Shown in pieces: positions 1 to 11,452 of a DNA stretch of 64,000 nt. The position numbers were made by a program, and so were the translations under genes. The number at the start of each line of letters is the position of its first letter. Positions within the stretch are counted from its first letter, which is position 1. The DNA is from Isoetes taiwanensis (taxonomy: Eukaryota; Streptophyta; Lycopodiopsida; Isoetales; Isoetaceae): positions 8,990,413 through 9,054,412 of the forward strand of contig JAJEKV010000003.1 of NCBI GenBank assembly GCA_021234155.1, read 5' to 3'. A model generated the notes under the pieces. It saw nothing but the letters and a program-made list of their open reading frames with translations, had not been told where the DNA came from and searched no databases.

Positions 1-1250
1 CTACAAGGAGACATTAGCTTCTGGTTAAAGCTTACTAGATTTGCACCCAAACAAGCATAGAAAGACGTATTTTTTTTACCGTTGAGAGGATCTAATAGCA
101 CTATAAGTTTAATCTTTTGTCACTATGATAGTCGAAATACACCCGCAGGTAAGCTACGTAGTTGATATGTGTATTTTTTTGTTTTTGAAGTTTGAGTTAA
201 ATATCAGGCACATCCAATGTTGAGTACCTTTCAGTTGCTATTATGCTTCTTTTGCATAATTCTTTCTCGGGAAGAAGTGCATTTTTCAACTGCAGTTTTA
301 TCAACTGCAGAACACTTGTACTGCTAGCATATTGTAAAAATCCTGTACTAAAGTATTCTAGACAATTACATGCATATGCTAGTTTTTGAGTGTTGATGTT
401 GCCACAATGCTGTTAACTTCTTGTATCTTACGCAGATTGAGAGATGGCATTTGAGATAATATGGAACAATCCTTATCTGTGGTAATATAAATTAGGGGAC
501 TATCATCGTCAATTATGCATAAATTTTAGTTAAGCTAGTTACCTGACTATCATCGTCTCTTATGCATAAATTTTAGAGTACCTTGGGACACTAAAATGTC
601 TCATGCTGCTCAAGATGGAGGTGACTTGGCCGTATTGGCACTTCGACAATGACATTGGGCAATCCAACTCATATATTTCATGGCCTGTCTTTCACTCGTA
701 TCTAGCTTACTGGTTATATTTTGCTGTGATCAATCTTGAGCAGTAGAAAAGTGCTCTTTACCGTCTCTGCAATTACAAGGCGGATAACTTTGAAAAGCAT
801 GCACTACATTTGCATGCTCAAATAGAAGCACGCAATCTAAAGATGGAAAATAGAGGATCAAATTCTGTTTTTCTTTATAGGTACAGTCAGTTGCCATAAC
901 TTCTCTTTGGCACCATCTCTCCAACATAAGTTTACAAGTATATTAGCTAAAGGACTGTGGCTAGCTTCTATGGGAAGTCAATGCTTGGCATTGAATTTCT
1001 GGCAAAGTAAGGGTCGGTTCAATGCAAGCCGGCAATATTCTAAAGGTTTTGGCTTCGTTGCTAACAAACTAGGTTTGACATCATGTTCCAAATGGTGCTC
1101 AATGTTGAGTTCGACATGCAACATCCAATTTTGCAATTAGAAAATGTCCACGTGGCCAAGACAACCTGTTTGGCTAACAAACCAGTTAAAAGCCATCTCT
1201 ATGATGTGCGCATTCTGCGCAACCCAAGATGCCACATTTTTGTATGGCCA
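1..1250. repeat. Left member of a 1.2-kb direct duplication
   Basis: This stretch matches 21808-23650 in the same orientation, from the opening ctacaaggag through the segment around 907-1150. Short open frames near 907 and 23360 align with each other but carry different stops, so I see no sign of a conserved protein. The right member has about 560 extra bases (roughly 22500-23060). The two copies differ by scattered substitutions and small indels, so the duplication is not recent. Function unknown. Confidence 0.75.
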
Positions 1251-2864
1251 CACTTACTGGAAGAGAAAGGAACTTTAGTGTGTATGTAAGAACTGGGAAT
1301 TATCATTGCCTTACATAGTGTGAAACACGAAGTCTGTGCTTAATTTGTTGTAACATGTTTGCATTTAAGATCTGATAATTAGAATTTTGCTCAGTGTTAA
1401 GCAATTTGCTGCATCTGCATTCTTGTGACTTTGATTTACTTATAGTTAGCTTCAGTTTCACTGGTTATGTTGCCTTTGTCTGTTACTAAGTTTTCTTTAG
1501 CACAATTGGATGGATGTGAAGGCTGGCCATACGCACATCTTTCATGCAAAAGCGTTCAGACTACAACAAAGAGCTCTAAAAGGAAATATATGGCAATGTT
1601 AAATTAGCTAAATAAGCAACTAGAACCATGTTAAATTAGATGAGCATGCAACCAATCGTGAAATGAGGTTCAACGTATTTTGTTGGTTTCAATGGTGCAA
1701 TATCTAGTCCAACATGGTTTAAAGTCAAGGTTCTGTATGTAAAAGTCAGCGGTTGTCAAGTAGATAGATAGTAGATACATAGTGGTAGATAGATGAAAGT
1801 CCAAATTTGTTGATGATGCATTTTCCTTCGAGGAGTATTCGTACAACTTTGAGGTTAATGTGGGAAGGATATCTCCATACTTGCTCTAAGATGACACTTA
1901 AATAGTTGGCAGATAAACAGGCTTATGAGAGGTTCGATTGTGATACAATTGCAGCAAGCAAAAGGCATGGGTCTTATGATGGAATGTGCTTGTGCCATTG
2001 GACCTGGCGTGTGCATTTTGACCTAAGCAAAGCCAGTTTATGCATCTACACACCTTAATGAAGATATGTGTTGCTGGCAAGTATACACACGGTCGCCTAC
2101 TAGTCTTGCTTAGAGTGTCTAGTTGATTTCAAGAAGACGTAATAGTCTTGCTCAGAATGTCTAGTTGATTTCAAGAAGACGTACAACACACGATGTGGGA
2201 CACTTGATGCAACACCTGGAGATGAGGAATGTGAGAACCTCGATAGTCCTATATTTGCTTTCGGCCAATGCTACCGGACAGGAACTAGAGGATCTATCCT
2301 TTGAAGATCAGGTGATAAAATTGACCTTCCCAAAATGTACCTTCCTGAAGGGATGGTATATGGAGAACGATGATGGAAAGATATTTTGATTCAAGGCTGG
2401 TGTTAAGGTGGGAGTTAGGATCGGCTTAGGCATGTACTTGGGAGAAGGGATGGTATATGGAGAACGATAATGGAAAGATGTTTTGATTCAAGGCTGGTGT
2501 TAAGGTGGGCATTAGGATCGGCTTAGGCATGTGCTTGGGACTTGGCATAGATGTTGGTTTGTTGGTACAGACACACTAGACAACTACAATGTCTTTCCAA
2601 TGGAGGCTCTTCTAATGGTGGTGTACCATGAAACTGCATACCTGGGAATATTTCTTTTCCACAAAAGTTCACTTCCTAACATTCTACATTTTGCTCACAT
2701 TCTTGCTTACATTTGTGGAATTTGCAACACACGGCGTAGAATGGACGACTAACTAGCTTTTAGCTTTTACGTATACAGAAAAGGTCACTTACATGATCTT
2801 CCTGCTATGGAATCAGGGCGATGCGCGGCAGCGCGGAGCCCTGTTGATGTGGCAGGAAGGTTAT
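1251..2864. other. Gene-free stretch with two small tandem duplications
   Basis: No convincing gene. Two local duplications are visible: a unit of about 43 bp near 2101 and 2145 (tagtcttgct...aagaagacgta) and a unit of 97 bp starting at 2349 and 2446 (agggatggtatatggagaacg). The short open frames here do not resemble a known family. Confidence 0.5.
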
Positions 2865-5420
2865 TGTTGAAGGTGTTCCTGGCAAAACCTTCAACCTCAG
2901 TGGTTTAGAACCTCCAGGTTGCTTGAGGCAACCACTCTGAGTGCAAAGATTCCAAAAATAGTGCACAAAAGTTCACTGGGAGTATGTTTCCCTGAAGGCA
3001 AAAAAGTCTGCTTCACAAAATAACTTGCAGAATATGATCTATAAAGCTATGGATGTGGATGTCTCTCCTCAAGATGCTCAACACTTGACACTAACAGATT
3101 GCAAAAACTCAGCAAGGTCTGAGCAGGTTAGATAGGTCAAAATTAGATCACTGACCCAGTCAATTTTTGGTCAATATCCCTGGCAGAGAGCTAAAATTTG
3201 AAACTCGATATTGGCAAGGAATTTTCTGGAGTTACCAACTCTATTCTGCTCAGATTTGTCTGCACAATAGGGGCCAAGTCTTCCTTTTGACAGAAAGGAA
3301 CTTAATTTTTTCTTTTGATGATTTTTTGCCTAGGACTATGAGAAATGAACAATGTTGAAAGAAGATATTTTCTAATGAAGGATTGCACGCGTGTTTAGCA
3401 TTGCCTTGTTCAACATACTTAGTTTGGCAAGATTGATGCTCAAACAATTACTCTTCTATGCTCAATGCATGTTGTGTAATACCACTGGATCTAAGGATGT
3501 TTGCTCAAATTGGTATTGTAATTTTGCCTTGACAGGAATTTGGCTTTTGCCCTTTCTAAAGAGATGCTACATAGGCAGACTACACATATCTGACAATTTG
3601 GATAGACACAAGGCGCCTAGCCTCTGATAATCGTTTACTTGTGGGAATGAGTCTCAATGCAACACAAACAGATTACTACAAAGGTCGGATTTTCAATTAA
3701 ATCAAACACTCAAGAGATACAATGTAATATCCCAAGCTCGTGGTCTTGGGCACAGGATCAAATAGGTACACATTCAGAAAATCCAGAGAATTGAGTCAAT
3801 AATCTGGATCATAGGTAAACATTGGAGGTCAGAATCAAGCTCAGGATCATCAAGCCGGTCCTTCTTCAAAGCCAGAAAACACTTCTTTGCCTCAAAGCCC
3901 TCGAATCTCTTCTGTGCAGAGAAGCCCCTTTTGTAAATGCTCTGTTCCGTTGAGATCTTGATCATTTCCCCTCAATCTTCTGTTTTTTAGCTCGCAATAA
4001 GCATTCTTGGCATTAAACATGGTGATTCGGCCAGTTTAGGTCATGATTTACTAGTTTGTTAGGCCGAATTAACTGGATCTTGGCGTTTTCCGGATTTAGG
4101 GTTCATATGGGTTCAGGCGAAATATCCCACAGGCTCAATCAGATTTGGCTAAGGTATATAACGAGAAGAAAATCCAATATTTCTGATTATTGCGTGCAAT
4201 ATCCACGTGGGATCCGGTACCTCCACCGCCCCACATGCCCGGATGTTCCACGCGGCATGGGGGGATTGGCTGGAAAGAGAAATTAGGCTGGGGGGGTAGA
4301 TAGGAAATTTTTTTGCACCCCTAAGCCCTATGGCACGATTCCCTAGGAAGTATCTATAATGCCCAAGATAAAGCCTTTTTTCAAAATTCTTTTTTCCTGA
4401 GGGAATCTTTTTTTTTTGTACCCTATAAGATTCTGGAATCTCTTCTCACAATGGAGCTTTTTTGAATTTGGCAAAAAAGAGCTAAGGAGTGGATGATGTG
4501 GCATTTGGAAATGATGACAAGGCTAGGTGGTGTGATGTGGCCAATGGGAATGATGACGTGTTAGCCAACTTGAATTTGAAAATTCTTTCTAGTCAAAAAT
4601 TTTGGGTGATGTGGAGATGATGTGTATGACAAGTGTGGAGTGATGAGGTGTCAATGGTGATGTGGCAACAATGATGCTAGTTAGATGCTTTGATGTGGAT
4701 TTTGATTTGCATATTGGAGTTTGACATGAGATGGCTAGAATGATGATGAGTGTGATGACTTGGCACATGAGGTGAGGTGTAAAGTGACTTGGCACATGAG
4801 GTGAGGTGTAAGGTGACTTAGCCCATCAAGTGCTCATTTAGGAGCCAATTTCTTTTTATGGAGCAATTATAGCACCTCCTAGGGCACACTTGAATCTTGA
4901 GCACTTCCTTAGGATTTTTTGCAACTTTCTTTTAACTTTGGTCAAGTTGCATGGGATGTTGACTTCTGAGCGAAATTTTGACCAAGTCAAGTCACCTTTG
5001 AACTAGTGGATAATGGAGCAAGTGGGTGTTTCATGAAGGTGTGTTTTGACTAGAAAGAACTTTCAAGGTCAAGTTTGACTTTGGGAGGTATATGAGCAAG
5101 GAGTCAAAGTTCAATGGTATTTTAGGATGGTGGAGAAAATGGAGAAAGGGATCAAAATGCCAAAGATGCCAAGATCACAAATAGCTACATACCATGGAAT
5201 ATTCTTCAAGGGGTCTTCTTTCTCCTCTTTTCTTCATTTCCTTTGCTTGTTTGACCTTTTGTATCTCTTGAGTGACTTGAGTCAATTGTCCTTCCTTTGC
5301 TCTTCAAACTTTGATGTATGCTAGTGAAGCATCTTCCTATTGTCTTGCAAACCAAATCAAGATGAGAGGATTAGTGCAAACATGTGCTTGGCTCTTCCAT
5401 GCTGCCATGGCATGGCAGCA
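2865..5420 (-). repeat. 3' LTR of the gypsy element (left end)
   Basis: This 2556-bp LTR is nearly identical to 11478-14026. The main differences are a six-base difference near 4830 and small changes around 4270-4300. It contains short open frames on both strands that also occur in the other LTR; these look like chance frames. The sequence just inside the LTR (5421 onward) lacks an obvious purine-rich tract on the coding strand, so the polypurine primer site is unclear. Confidence 0.93.
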
Positions 5421-6146
5421 TTATGCCAAACAAAGAGAAGGCTGGTCTACCAGCCCTTTGACTAGCTTTTTGTACTTCTTGACATAGCTCCAGCCAGTTG
5501 CCAATGTGAGAGTATGGTTGGCAACTCAATGACCTGCATATGGATTTGAAAGTGACAGATTTGGCATTATGAATGTATATGTGAATGATGTTCCTTTCAG
5601 ATGAACCTGCATGGAAAATAAATCTCTTTAGTTATGAGAAGCTGCAGGATGGTGGTGTGACAGCAGCTTGGGAAATTTATGAAGATGAAGGGGGGATTTC
5701 AGATGTAATAAGGTCAACTCTTGATCAGATGACAGATGGAGGCAGACATAAGGATGCACCTGCATGTGAAGATAAAGCTTGTTAGTTTGAATGAGTTGCT
5801 GGTGTGGAGGTGATGGCAGCAACTCCAGATGATGAAGAATAATGTAATGTAGTGAAAGAGATGTGTGAGTGACATGTTCAGATGCACCTGCATGGAACTA
5901 TGATCAGTATTAATTCACTCCCTCAGTTGATTACAACCTGCATAGCCCTTTTGTCCTTGCAACACTAGAAACTCATTAGTATACGAATAATAACTTCAAA
6001 GTAGAACTTGACTTACTAAGATAGGCTTAATTTTTTGCTTTCATCCTACTGAGGCTTTTCTCTTATACTTTGCTTTTTTCTGTTTTTTATTTTTTATTTT
6101 TTAGCAATGCACTAACTAATCCTAACTACATCTTACCATAAAGATC
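5421..6146. other. Non-coding spacer between integrase stop and 3' LTR
   Basis: This is internal sequence of the gypsy element. It holds only short open frames on both strands with no family resemblance, so I treat it as the element's 3' untranslated region. Confidence 0.6.
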
Positions 6147-7142
6147 TTAGTTGAACAAAGCAAGGGCAACATGCTGTTGCCAATACCTTTTTAGGTGCAC
6201 AATGTTGATGGGGTTCATCAATTCTCTGCCATCAGCAATATCTTTCAGCCAATATGAATCTCTGCCAGCTGTCCCTATCACTTCAAATGGTCCCTCCCAA
6301 AGATTCTCAAATTTGGATGCTGTATCCTCCCTTGCTTTGTTCCACTTCAACACTAACTCTCCTGTTTTTAAGACTCCCTGCAATTTGTGTGCTGCTTTGA
6401 AAGCTGCAATATCTTTAGCCTTTTTCCTCATCACTGCATTCTCAGCCTCATATCTATGCTCCTCTAGCTGCATCAATCTCACAAATCTGTCTTTTAGAGC
6501 CTCATCCATTTCCAAATTAATCTGATAAGCCAGTCTGAGTGATGGAAGTTCTAATTCTATAGGCAGTACTGACTCTATCCCATATACCAAACTGAAAGGG
6601 GTGTGTCTTGTAGCAACTTTGATGGTAGTTCTATATGCCCAAAGTGCATCATGGAGTTTTAAATGCCAATCTTTTTTTGAAACACTGATGGTCTTTTTGA
6701 GGATAGATTTGAGAGTCTTATTGGTTGATTCTGCCTGGCCATTTCCTTGAGGGTAATAGGATGAACTCTTGGTATGTTTGACTTTCAAGGTGGCTAGAAG
6801 TAATGCAATTGTATGGTTGATGAACTGGCTGCCTCTATCAGAAACTATTTTAAAAGGAATGCCAAATCTGGCACAAATATTTTCATGCAGAAATCTTGCA
6901 GTGGCTTGAGCATTGGCTTCTCTCAAAGGAATTGCCTCTGCCCATTTGGTAAAGTAATCAGTGGCAACTAATATAAACTGGTGTTGAGCTGAAGAAGGTG
7001 GGTCTATGGGGCCTATAAAATCCAGCCCCCACATTTGGAAAGGTCCAGGGGAAGTTATGGCAGTTAGGGCAGCTGGTTGCAAAGTTTTTTTACCAAAGAT
7101 CTGACATTTATGGCAGCATTTTATAGTCTCATAACAATCCAT
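6147..7142 (-). CDS. Integrase region of gypsy pol
   Basis: This frame encodes the integrase that inserts the retrotransposon cDNA. The catalytic triad is visible: D41 in GLDFIGP, D102 in VSDRGSQF and E138 in GQAEST, with the expected 35 residues between the last two (D,D35E). The N-terminal zinc-binding His/Cys motif is split: the two His lie at the end of the preceding frame (CHEGVCGGHF) and the Cys pair here (CCHKCQ). Only one in-frame TGA (7162-7164) separates the two, so this ATG is internal and not a true start. The C-terminal part (residues ~215-325) has the usual GPFEV-type fold and NIVHLKRYW ending. The residues suggest a once functional enzyme now cut off by the stop. Confidence 0.93.
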   Translation of the reverse strand: MDCYETIKCCHKCQIFGKKTLQPAALTAITSPGPFQMWGLDFIGPIDPPSSAQHQFILVATDYFTKWAEAIPLREANAQATARFLHENICARFGIPFKIVSDRGSQFINHTIALLLATLKVKHTKSSSYYPQGNGQAESTNKTLKSILKKTISVSKKDWHLKLHDALWAYRTTIKVATRHTPFSLVYGIESVLPIELELPSLRLAYQINLEMDEALKDRFVRLMQLEEHRYEAENAVMRKKAKDIAAFKAAHKLQGVLKTGELVLKWNKAREDTASKFENLWEGPFEVIGTAGRDSYWLKDIADGRELMNPINIVHLKRYWQQHVALALFN

Positions 7143-7163
7143 AAAGAGAGTGGGCCAAAAGTA

Positions 7164-9245
7164 TCATGACCTTGGAATGTTTTTTGCAGTTGTATCTGCT
7201 GCAAAGTGTCCTCCACAAACTCCCTCATGACATGCTTCAATTATCATTCTAGCCTCCTCTTCATCCACACATCTCAACAAGACTCCTTCCTTGTCAACTT
7301 TGCATAGGATCCCTTCAATTAGCCTGAACTTTTTGCACTTGTCCTTGAATCTTCTTTCTTGACTGCCACTCAAATTCTTGGGCAACTCATTGCTCTCCAG
7401 ATAGTTTCTGATGTCAAATTGCCAGTCAATGTTTTCTGCATCAAAAGAAATCAAGTTTGTTAGATTGTCATCACTGCATAAACCATCTTGATCTTCATGC
7501 TCAAACAACACATGTGGAAGATAAGAGCTGGGATTCTCGATCAATTTTACCACCTTTATAGTAATATCATAGGCTTGGATCTTACAAGCCCACCTGCACA
7601 ATTTGGCCTTTGGTTGCTTTTTTGCAAAAAGGAGTGAGAAAGGATTTTGTCTCATGAATACTTGCACCTGATTGTTTTGAAGAAGATGTCCTTGCCTCTC
7701 TATCAAGAACATCAAGGCTGCTGCATTTTTCTCCAACCTGGGATATCTTAATTCAGTATCAGACCACATCTTGCTTGCAAAAGCAATTACATGGTCCTCT
7801 TGCAGCAGTGCCAACCCTATTGCCTTTTTTGTTACACTGATATAAGCTTTGAAGGGTTCCTCTAGATCAGGAGGTTTAAGTAGGATAGATTTGCAAATGG
7901 CATCAATGATCTTGTCAAAAGAATCTTGGCATTGCTCATCCCAATCTACTAGGATATGTTTGCTTTCACTTTTGGAGAACTTTCCAGCATTTGTGAGGTT
8001 AGAAATTGGGCTCATAGTGTGGGAAAAATGAGGGACATACATTCTCAAAAAGCTGGTCATTCCCATGAAGCTTTTAACCTGCTTGAGGGTTTTTGGAGGT
8101 GCTAGTTTCCTTAGAGCTTCAACCTTACTTTCAGATATTTGAATTCCTGCTGTAGACACTACATGCCCAAGCAATTCTCCCCTTGAGGATAAAAAAACAC
8201 ATTTTTTGGGGTTCAAACTCACTCCTCCTTTTCTACACAAATCAAACAGCATGGTTAGCATATCAAAATGTTTTTCCAGAGAAGTTCCCAAACAAAGGTC
8301 ATCCAAAAATACACGAAAAATATTGGCAGGCATTTCTCTAAAAATTGTATCCATGGCTCTTTGGAATGTTGCAGATGCATTCATCAATCCAAATGGCATT
8401 CTTTTCATGGCAAATGTTCCCCAAGGTGTGATAAATGAAGTTTTTGGCTGATCACTTTCCTTGATGCTTATTTGATTAAAACCTGAAAAACCATCTAAGA
8501 ATGAGTAAATCTCCTTCCCTGCTACAGCATGCAGCACTTCTTCCAGAAATGGCAATGGATAGCAATCTTTGATAGTGGCTTTGTTCAGATCTCTATAATC
8601 TATGCAAATTCTGATAGTCTTGTTCTTTTTCTCAACAGGAACAATGCAAGATAGCCACTCAGGATTCACAATTTCTGCAATCACACCTGCATCTTTCATT
8701 TTGTATAACTCCTCCTTGATTAAACCTAATAGAGAAGCATTAATCCTTCTTAGCTTTTGTATAACAGGTTTCATACCTTCCTTGATCTTGATTTCAAACT
8801 CACAAATGCTTTTGTCAACACCAACCAACTCATCATAATCCCAAGCAAAGATATCCTTCCAATCATCAAAGAATTTAGTAACAAAGGCATTGTCTTCTTC
8901 TTTAAACAAATCACCAACATACAATACCCTATCCAGACCCTTCTTGTTTACCTTGGTTTTCTTTACCTGTTTGTCTTCACCTGCATTAATTACCAGGATG
9001 GGGTATAGCTGTTGCAGATCTTTCTTCTCAAGCTCATCTTCTTGAATTGCTCCCTCAGCTAAGTGTTCCAGTAGCACACTTCTGCATAACGAGTCTGCTT
9101 CACAATTCTGCTCCCTTGGCACATGGCAAAGTTCCCAGGTTTCAAAATTCTTCAGTTCCAGCATAGCTTGATCTCTGAGCTGCATCATGACTCTTGGTCT
9201 GATATTCTCCTGATATTTGCCTGCAGACAAGCTGAGAGTCTCCAA
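7164..9245 (-). CDS. Reverse transcriptase plus degenerate RNase H (gypsy pol)
   Basis: The frame opens with the last quarter of an upstream RNase H (HVPREQNCEADSL, residues 41-53), then a linker, then reverse transcriptase. RT motifs are clear: YRDLNKAT near residue 217, SFLDGFSGFNQI near 248 with the first catalytic Asp, MPFGLMNASATF near 283, and the active site FLDDL at 313-317. The gypsy-type RNase H that follows is recognisable (YPRLEKNAAALMF) but its catalytic positions are lost: YISVTK stands where YxDAS is usual, and FMRQNPF where TDHxPL is usual. The frame ends at TGA 7164 inside the integrase zinc motif. In the Tat lineage the gypsy RNase H is known to decay once a second RNase H is acquired, which fits. 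Confidence 0.93.
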   Translation of the reverse strand: METLSLSAGKYQENIRPRVMMQLRDQAMLELKNFETWELCHVPREQNCEADSLCRSVLLEHLAEGAIQEDELEKKDLQQLYPILVINAGEDKQVKKTKVNKKGLDRVLYVGDLFKEEDNAFVTKFFDDWKDIFAWDYDELVGVDKSICEFEIKIKEGMKPVIQKLRRINASLLGLIKEELYKMKDAGVIAEIVNPEWLSCIVPVEKKNKTIRICIDYRDLNKATIKDCYPLPFLEEVLHAVAGKEIYSFLDGFSGFNQISIKESDQPKTSFITPWGTFAMKRMPFGLMNASATFQRAMDTIFREMPANIFRVFLDDLCLGTSLEKHFDMLTMLFDLCRKGGVSLNPKKCVFLSSRGELLGHVVSTAGIQISESKVEALRKLAPPKTLKQVKSFMGMTSFLRMYVPHFSHTMSPISNLTNAGKFSKSESKHILVDWDEQCQDSFDKIIDAICKSILLKPPDLEEPFKAYISVTKKAIGLALLQEDHVIAFASKMWSDTELRYPRLEKNAAALMFLIERQGHLLQNNQVQVFMRQNPFSLLFAKKQPKAKLCRWACKIQAYDITIKVVKLIENPSSYLPHVLFEHEDQDGLCSDDNLTNLISFDAENIDWQFDIRNYLESNELPKNLSGSQERRFKDKCKKFRLIEGILCKVDKEGVLLRCVDEEEARMIIEACHEGVCGGHFAADTTAKNIPRS

Positions 9246-9474
9246 AGATGATTACATCACTGATGTTTAGATTTCTTGCTTCTTGAAGACCTGCAATCAA
9301 TGCCTTATACTCTGCCATATTAGAAGTGACATTTGGATAAATTCTTCCTACTTTAGCCAGCAACCTGTTGGAAGCATCCTTGAGAATAGCAGCAGAAGAT
9401 GCCACATTAAGCCTTTTGGAGACACCACCATCAAACCATAAATAAGCAAAATTGCCTGATTTAGCTGAAGCTAA
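9142..9474 (-). CDS. Extra archaeal-type RNase H domain (aRNH) between protease and RT
   Basis: This is a ribonuclease H of the acquired plant-retrotransposon type. Visible catalytic residues are Asp in WFDGGV (9424-9438), Glu in NMAEYKALIAGL and Asp in FGDSQLV; the fourth, in REQNCEADSL, lies in the next frame. The domain starts just past the gag-pro stop in a +1 frame and switches frame again near 9205 after the motif SGEYQ. The ATG at 9405 is therefore internal. With both frames taken together the D-E-D-D set is complete, while the gypsy RNase H downstream has lost its own. Position N-terminal of RT is notable, since in the Tat elements I know of it usually lies after the gypsy RNase H. 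Confidence 0.85.
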   Translation of the reverse strand, partial: LASAKSGNFAYLWFDGGVSKRLNVASSAAILKDASNRLLAKVGRIYPNVTSNMAEYKALIAGLQEARNLNISDVIIFGDSQLVCRQISGEYQTKSHDAAQRSSYAGTEEF

Positions 9475-11434
9475 TTCTTTTGGGTTTTTTTATGCTAGAC
9501 TCTAACTCTACTGCATTCAGCTCAAATTCTCCACATGGATGTGATAACAGCATTTCTTCTTCAATGAAATTCATGCTTTCAAACTCTCCTAACTTATTGT
9601 ACAATGTTACCTTTTTCTTGCCATTTGAAATAGTGCATTCTCCTTTTGACCACACAGGCCTAGCATCAACTGTAGAAAGCCATTTTCTGCCCAAAAGTAA
9701 GTCATATATATCTGATTTGTCCCCCATTCCTTCAAAAGCAACCACAACAAAGTTAGCTGCAACCATTATTCCTCCAACATCAATAGGCACGTTGCTAACT
9801 ATTCCAACTGGATTGATTTTTGTGTTAGAAAAAGATTTTAAGATCATTGGAGCCTTCTTGTCTATTTCTAGACCACATAGCCTCATAACATGGTGTGGCA
9901 TTACATTCAGGGGTGATCCTCCATCTAGCAGGACCTTGGTTAAGATTTTTCCTCCCAGTTTGGCAACACAAGTGAAAGCTCCAGGATCATAATCATCCTG
10001 GGTGAGCATGTGCTCCTCAATGTGGTTTGTTAGGGCAAACTCATCTTCCTTAGTCAGATTGAGAACCTTTTTTCTGTAAGAAGGGGCTATCTTGAGCAAG
10101 GTCAGCAAATCTACACAGATTTTCGAATTCTTCAACAAATATTCAAAGTCCTCACACTCTTTTTCTTTCTTGACAAATTTTTGAGCAGGAGGAAGAGGCA
10201 CAGCCACTGCTTGCTCAGCATCCCTATGTTTCAAGATGTCAGCTTCCTCATGTGTTGATTCTCTTTCTTTGGCATTATTCATTCTTCTGGTGTGGACAGC
10301 CATTATCTCCTCTTGTTCCTCAATTTCCTGCACAAACCTTATAGATGCATTTGGCTCATTAACTTTAGACTTTTCTTGTCTGGCAAAATACTCTTTAATA
10401 CTGCACCTATCTTCATAATGCCCTACAACTTTACAAAATTCACACACAGGGCATTCTTTACCAAAATGTCCTCTCTTTCCACACTTAGTGCATGGCCTAT
10501 ACCAGCAGTAGTCAGAAGAATGAGTATCTCTAAAGCAATGCACACATGGAGGGTAAGTTTTCTTTTCAAATTTTGAGCTTTTCAGCTCTTGAAGTTGTTT
10601 GGTTACCTCAACCAGTGCTTCAGACACTTTGGTAATCTCTGCTCTTACATCTGCTGCAGGAGCCTCATCATCTTCCATCTTAACCTTTTTCTTCTCTTTT
10701 TGGACAGCATAAACAGGTACAGGTGCTGCTCCCATATATTCTTGCTCATAATCTGGAAAAAAAGGATCACTTGGTGAGTGCACATCATCTGGTAAGTAAT
10801 ATATCATATCTGCAATTTCAGTAGCCTTGGTGAAAGCCTTGTGTATTGTGTCAAATCCCTCTTGTTTTTGGATCTTCAAAAGCTTTCTGTGTATCCTCGG
10901 TCTGCTGCTTAATCCCCTGATAAAAGAAGCCACTAGATGCAGGGTATGGTTAGGAACATGATTGATTTGGCATTTGACAAGATATAGATTGAATCTTTCA
11001 ACATACTGGTGCACACTCTCACCATGCTTGATGCGAAAAGTTTGCAACTCAAAGATTAAATCTTGAGGGTCCAAGACTCTTCCAAACCGTGCTAAAAACT
11101 TTTTAACCAGTTCTTCCCAAGAATTGGTGCCTAAACTTACAACATACTCTAACCAAGCCCTGACTTCATCATTCTTGAAACATTTTTTAAATTCAGAGAA
11201 CTTACAGCCTTTTTTGTGACCATATTCTTGATAGTATTCTTCAAAAGTCTTGAGGAAATTATTGGCATTCATGCTCGGATAAAAAACAGGGACTGGAATA
11301 GGCACATTTAGCTCAAAGTATTGATAAGGCATACCTGCATTTGCTTGTATAGTGACAGTAGGTGTTGCAATAGCTTCATGATTATCCTGTGCTTCAGTAG
11401 GCTCTGATGCCTCATTAGTTCTTCTGGGTGCCAT
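9461..11434 (-). CDS. Gag-protease polyprotein of the gypsy element
   Basis: A 657-residue polyprotein. Residues ~50-215 form a retrotransposon gag domain (WEELVKKFLARFG, GESVHQYVERFN). Residues 245-290 are charged and probably helical. Three CCHC zinc knuckles (C-x2-C-x4-H-x4-C) sit at 297-310, 315-328 and 331-344; they bind RNA during particle assembly. The aspartic protease lies near 490-600 with LLDGGS at 502-507, the DGGS variant typical of Tat-like elements rather than DTG/DSG. The ATG at 11434 lies 43 bases inside the 5' LTR edge, right after the primer-binding region, and is a plausible start. The frame ends at 9461 after a run of seven A on the coding strand; losing one A would join it to the RNase H frame. 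Confidence 0.95.
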   Translation of the reverse strand: MAPRRTNEASEPTEAQDNHEAIATPTVTIQANAGMPYQYFELNVPIPVPVFYPSMNANNFLKTFEEYYQEYGHKKGCKFSEFKKCFKNDEVRAWLEYVVSLGTNSWEELVKKFLARFGRVLDPQDLIFELQTFRIKHGESVHQYVERFNLYLVKCQINHVPNHTLHLVASFIRGLSSRPRIHRKLLKIQKQEGFDTIHKAFTKATEIADMIYYLPDDVHSPSDPFFPDYEQEYMGAAPVPVYAVQKEKKKVKMEDDEAPAADVRAEITKVSEALVEVTKQLQELKSSKFEKKTYPPCVHCFRDTHSSDYCWYRPCTKCGKRGHFGKECPVCEFCKVVGHYEDRCSIKEYFARQEKSKVNEPNASIRFVQEIEEQEEIMAVHTRRMNNAKERESTHEEADILKHRDAEQAVAVPLPPAQKFVKKEKECEDFEYLLKNSKICVDLLTLLKIAPSYRKKVLNLTKEDEFALTNHIEEHMLTQDDYDPGAFTCVAKLGGKILTKVLLDGGSPLNVMPHHVMRLCGLEIDKKAPMILKSFSNTKINPVGIVSNVPIDVGGIMVAANFVVVAFEGMGDKSDIYDLLLGRKWLSTVDARPVWSKGECTISNGKKKVTLYNKLGEFESMNFIEEEMLLSHPCGEFELNAVELESSIKKPKRISFS

Positions 11435-11452
11435 GAGTTCAGATTCCAGGAA

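Noticed and set aside
2865-5420. Short open frames on both strands of the LTR (e.g. 4589-4795 and 5127-5324), repeated in the other LTR
   Set aside because: They recur only because the LTR recurs; composition is simple and no family resemblance is seen.
6151-6525. 124-codon plus-strand frame opposite integrase
   Set aside because: It is the shadow of the integrase coding frame, whose catalytic motifs are clear.
9480-9992. 170-codon plus-strand frame opposite gag-protease
   Set aside because: Antisense shadow of the protease region.
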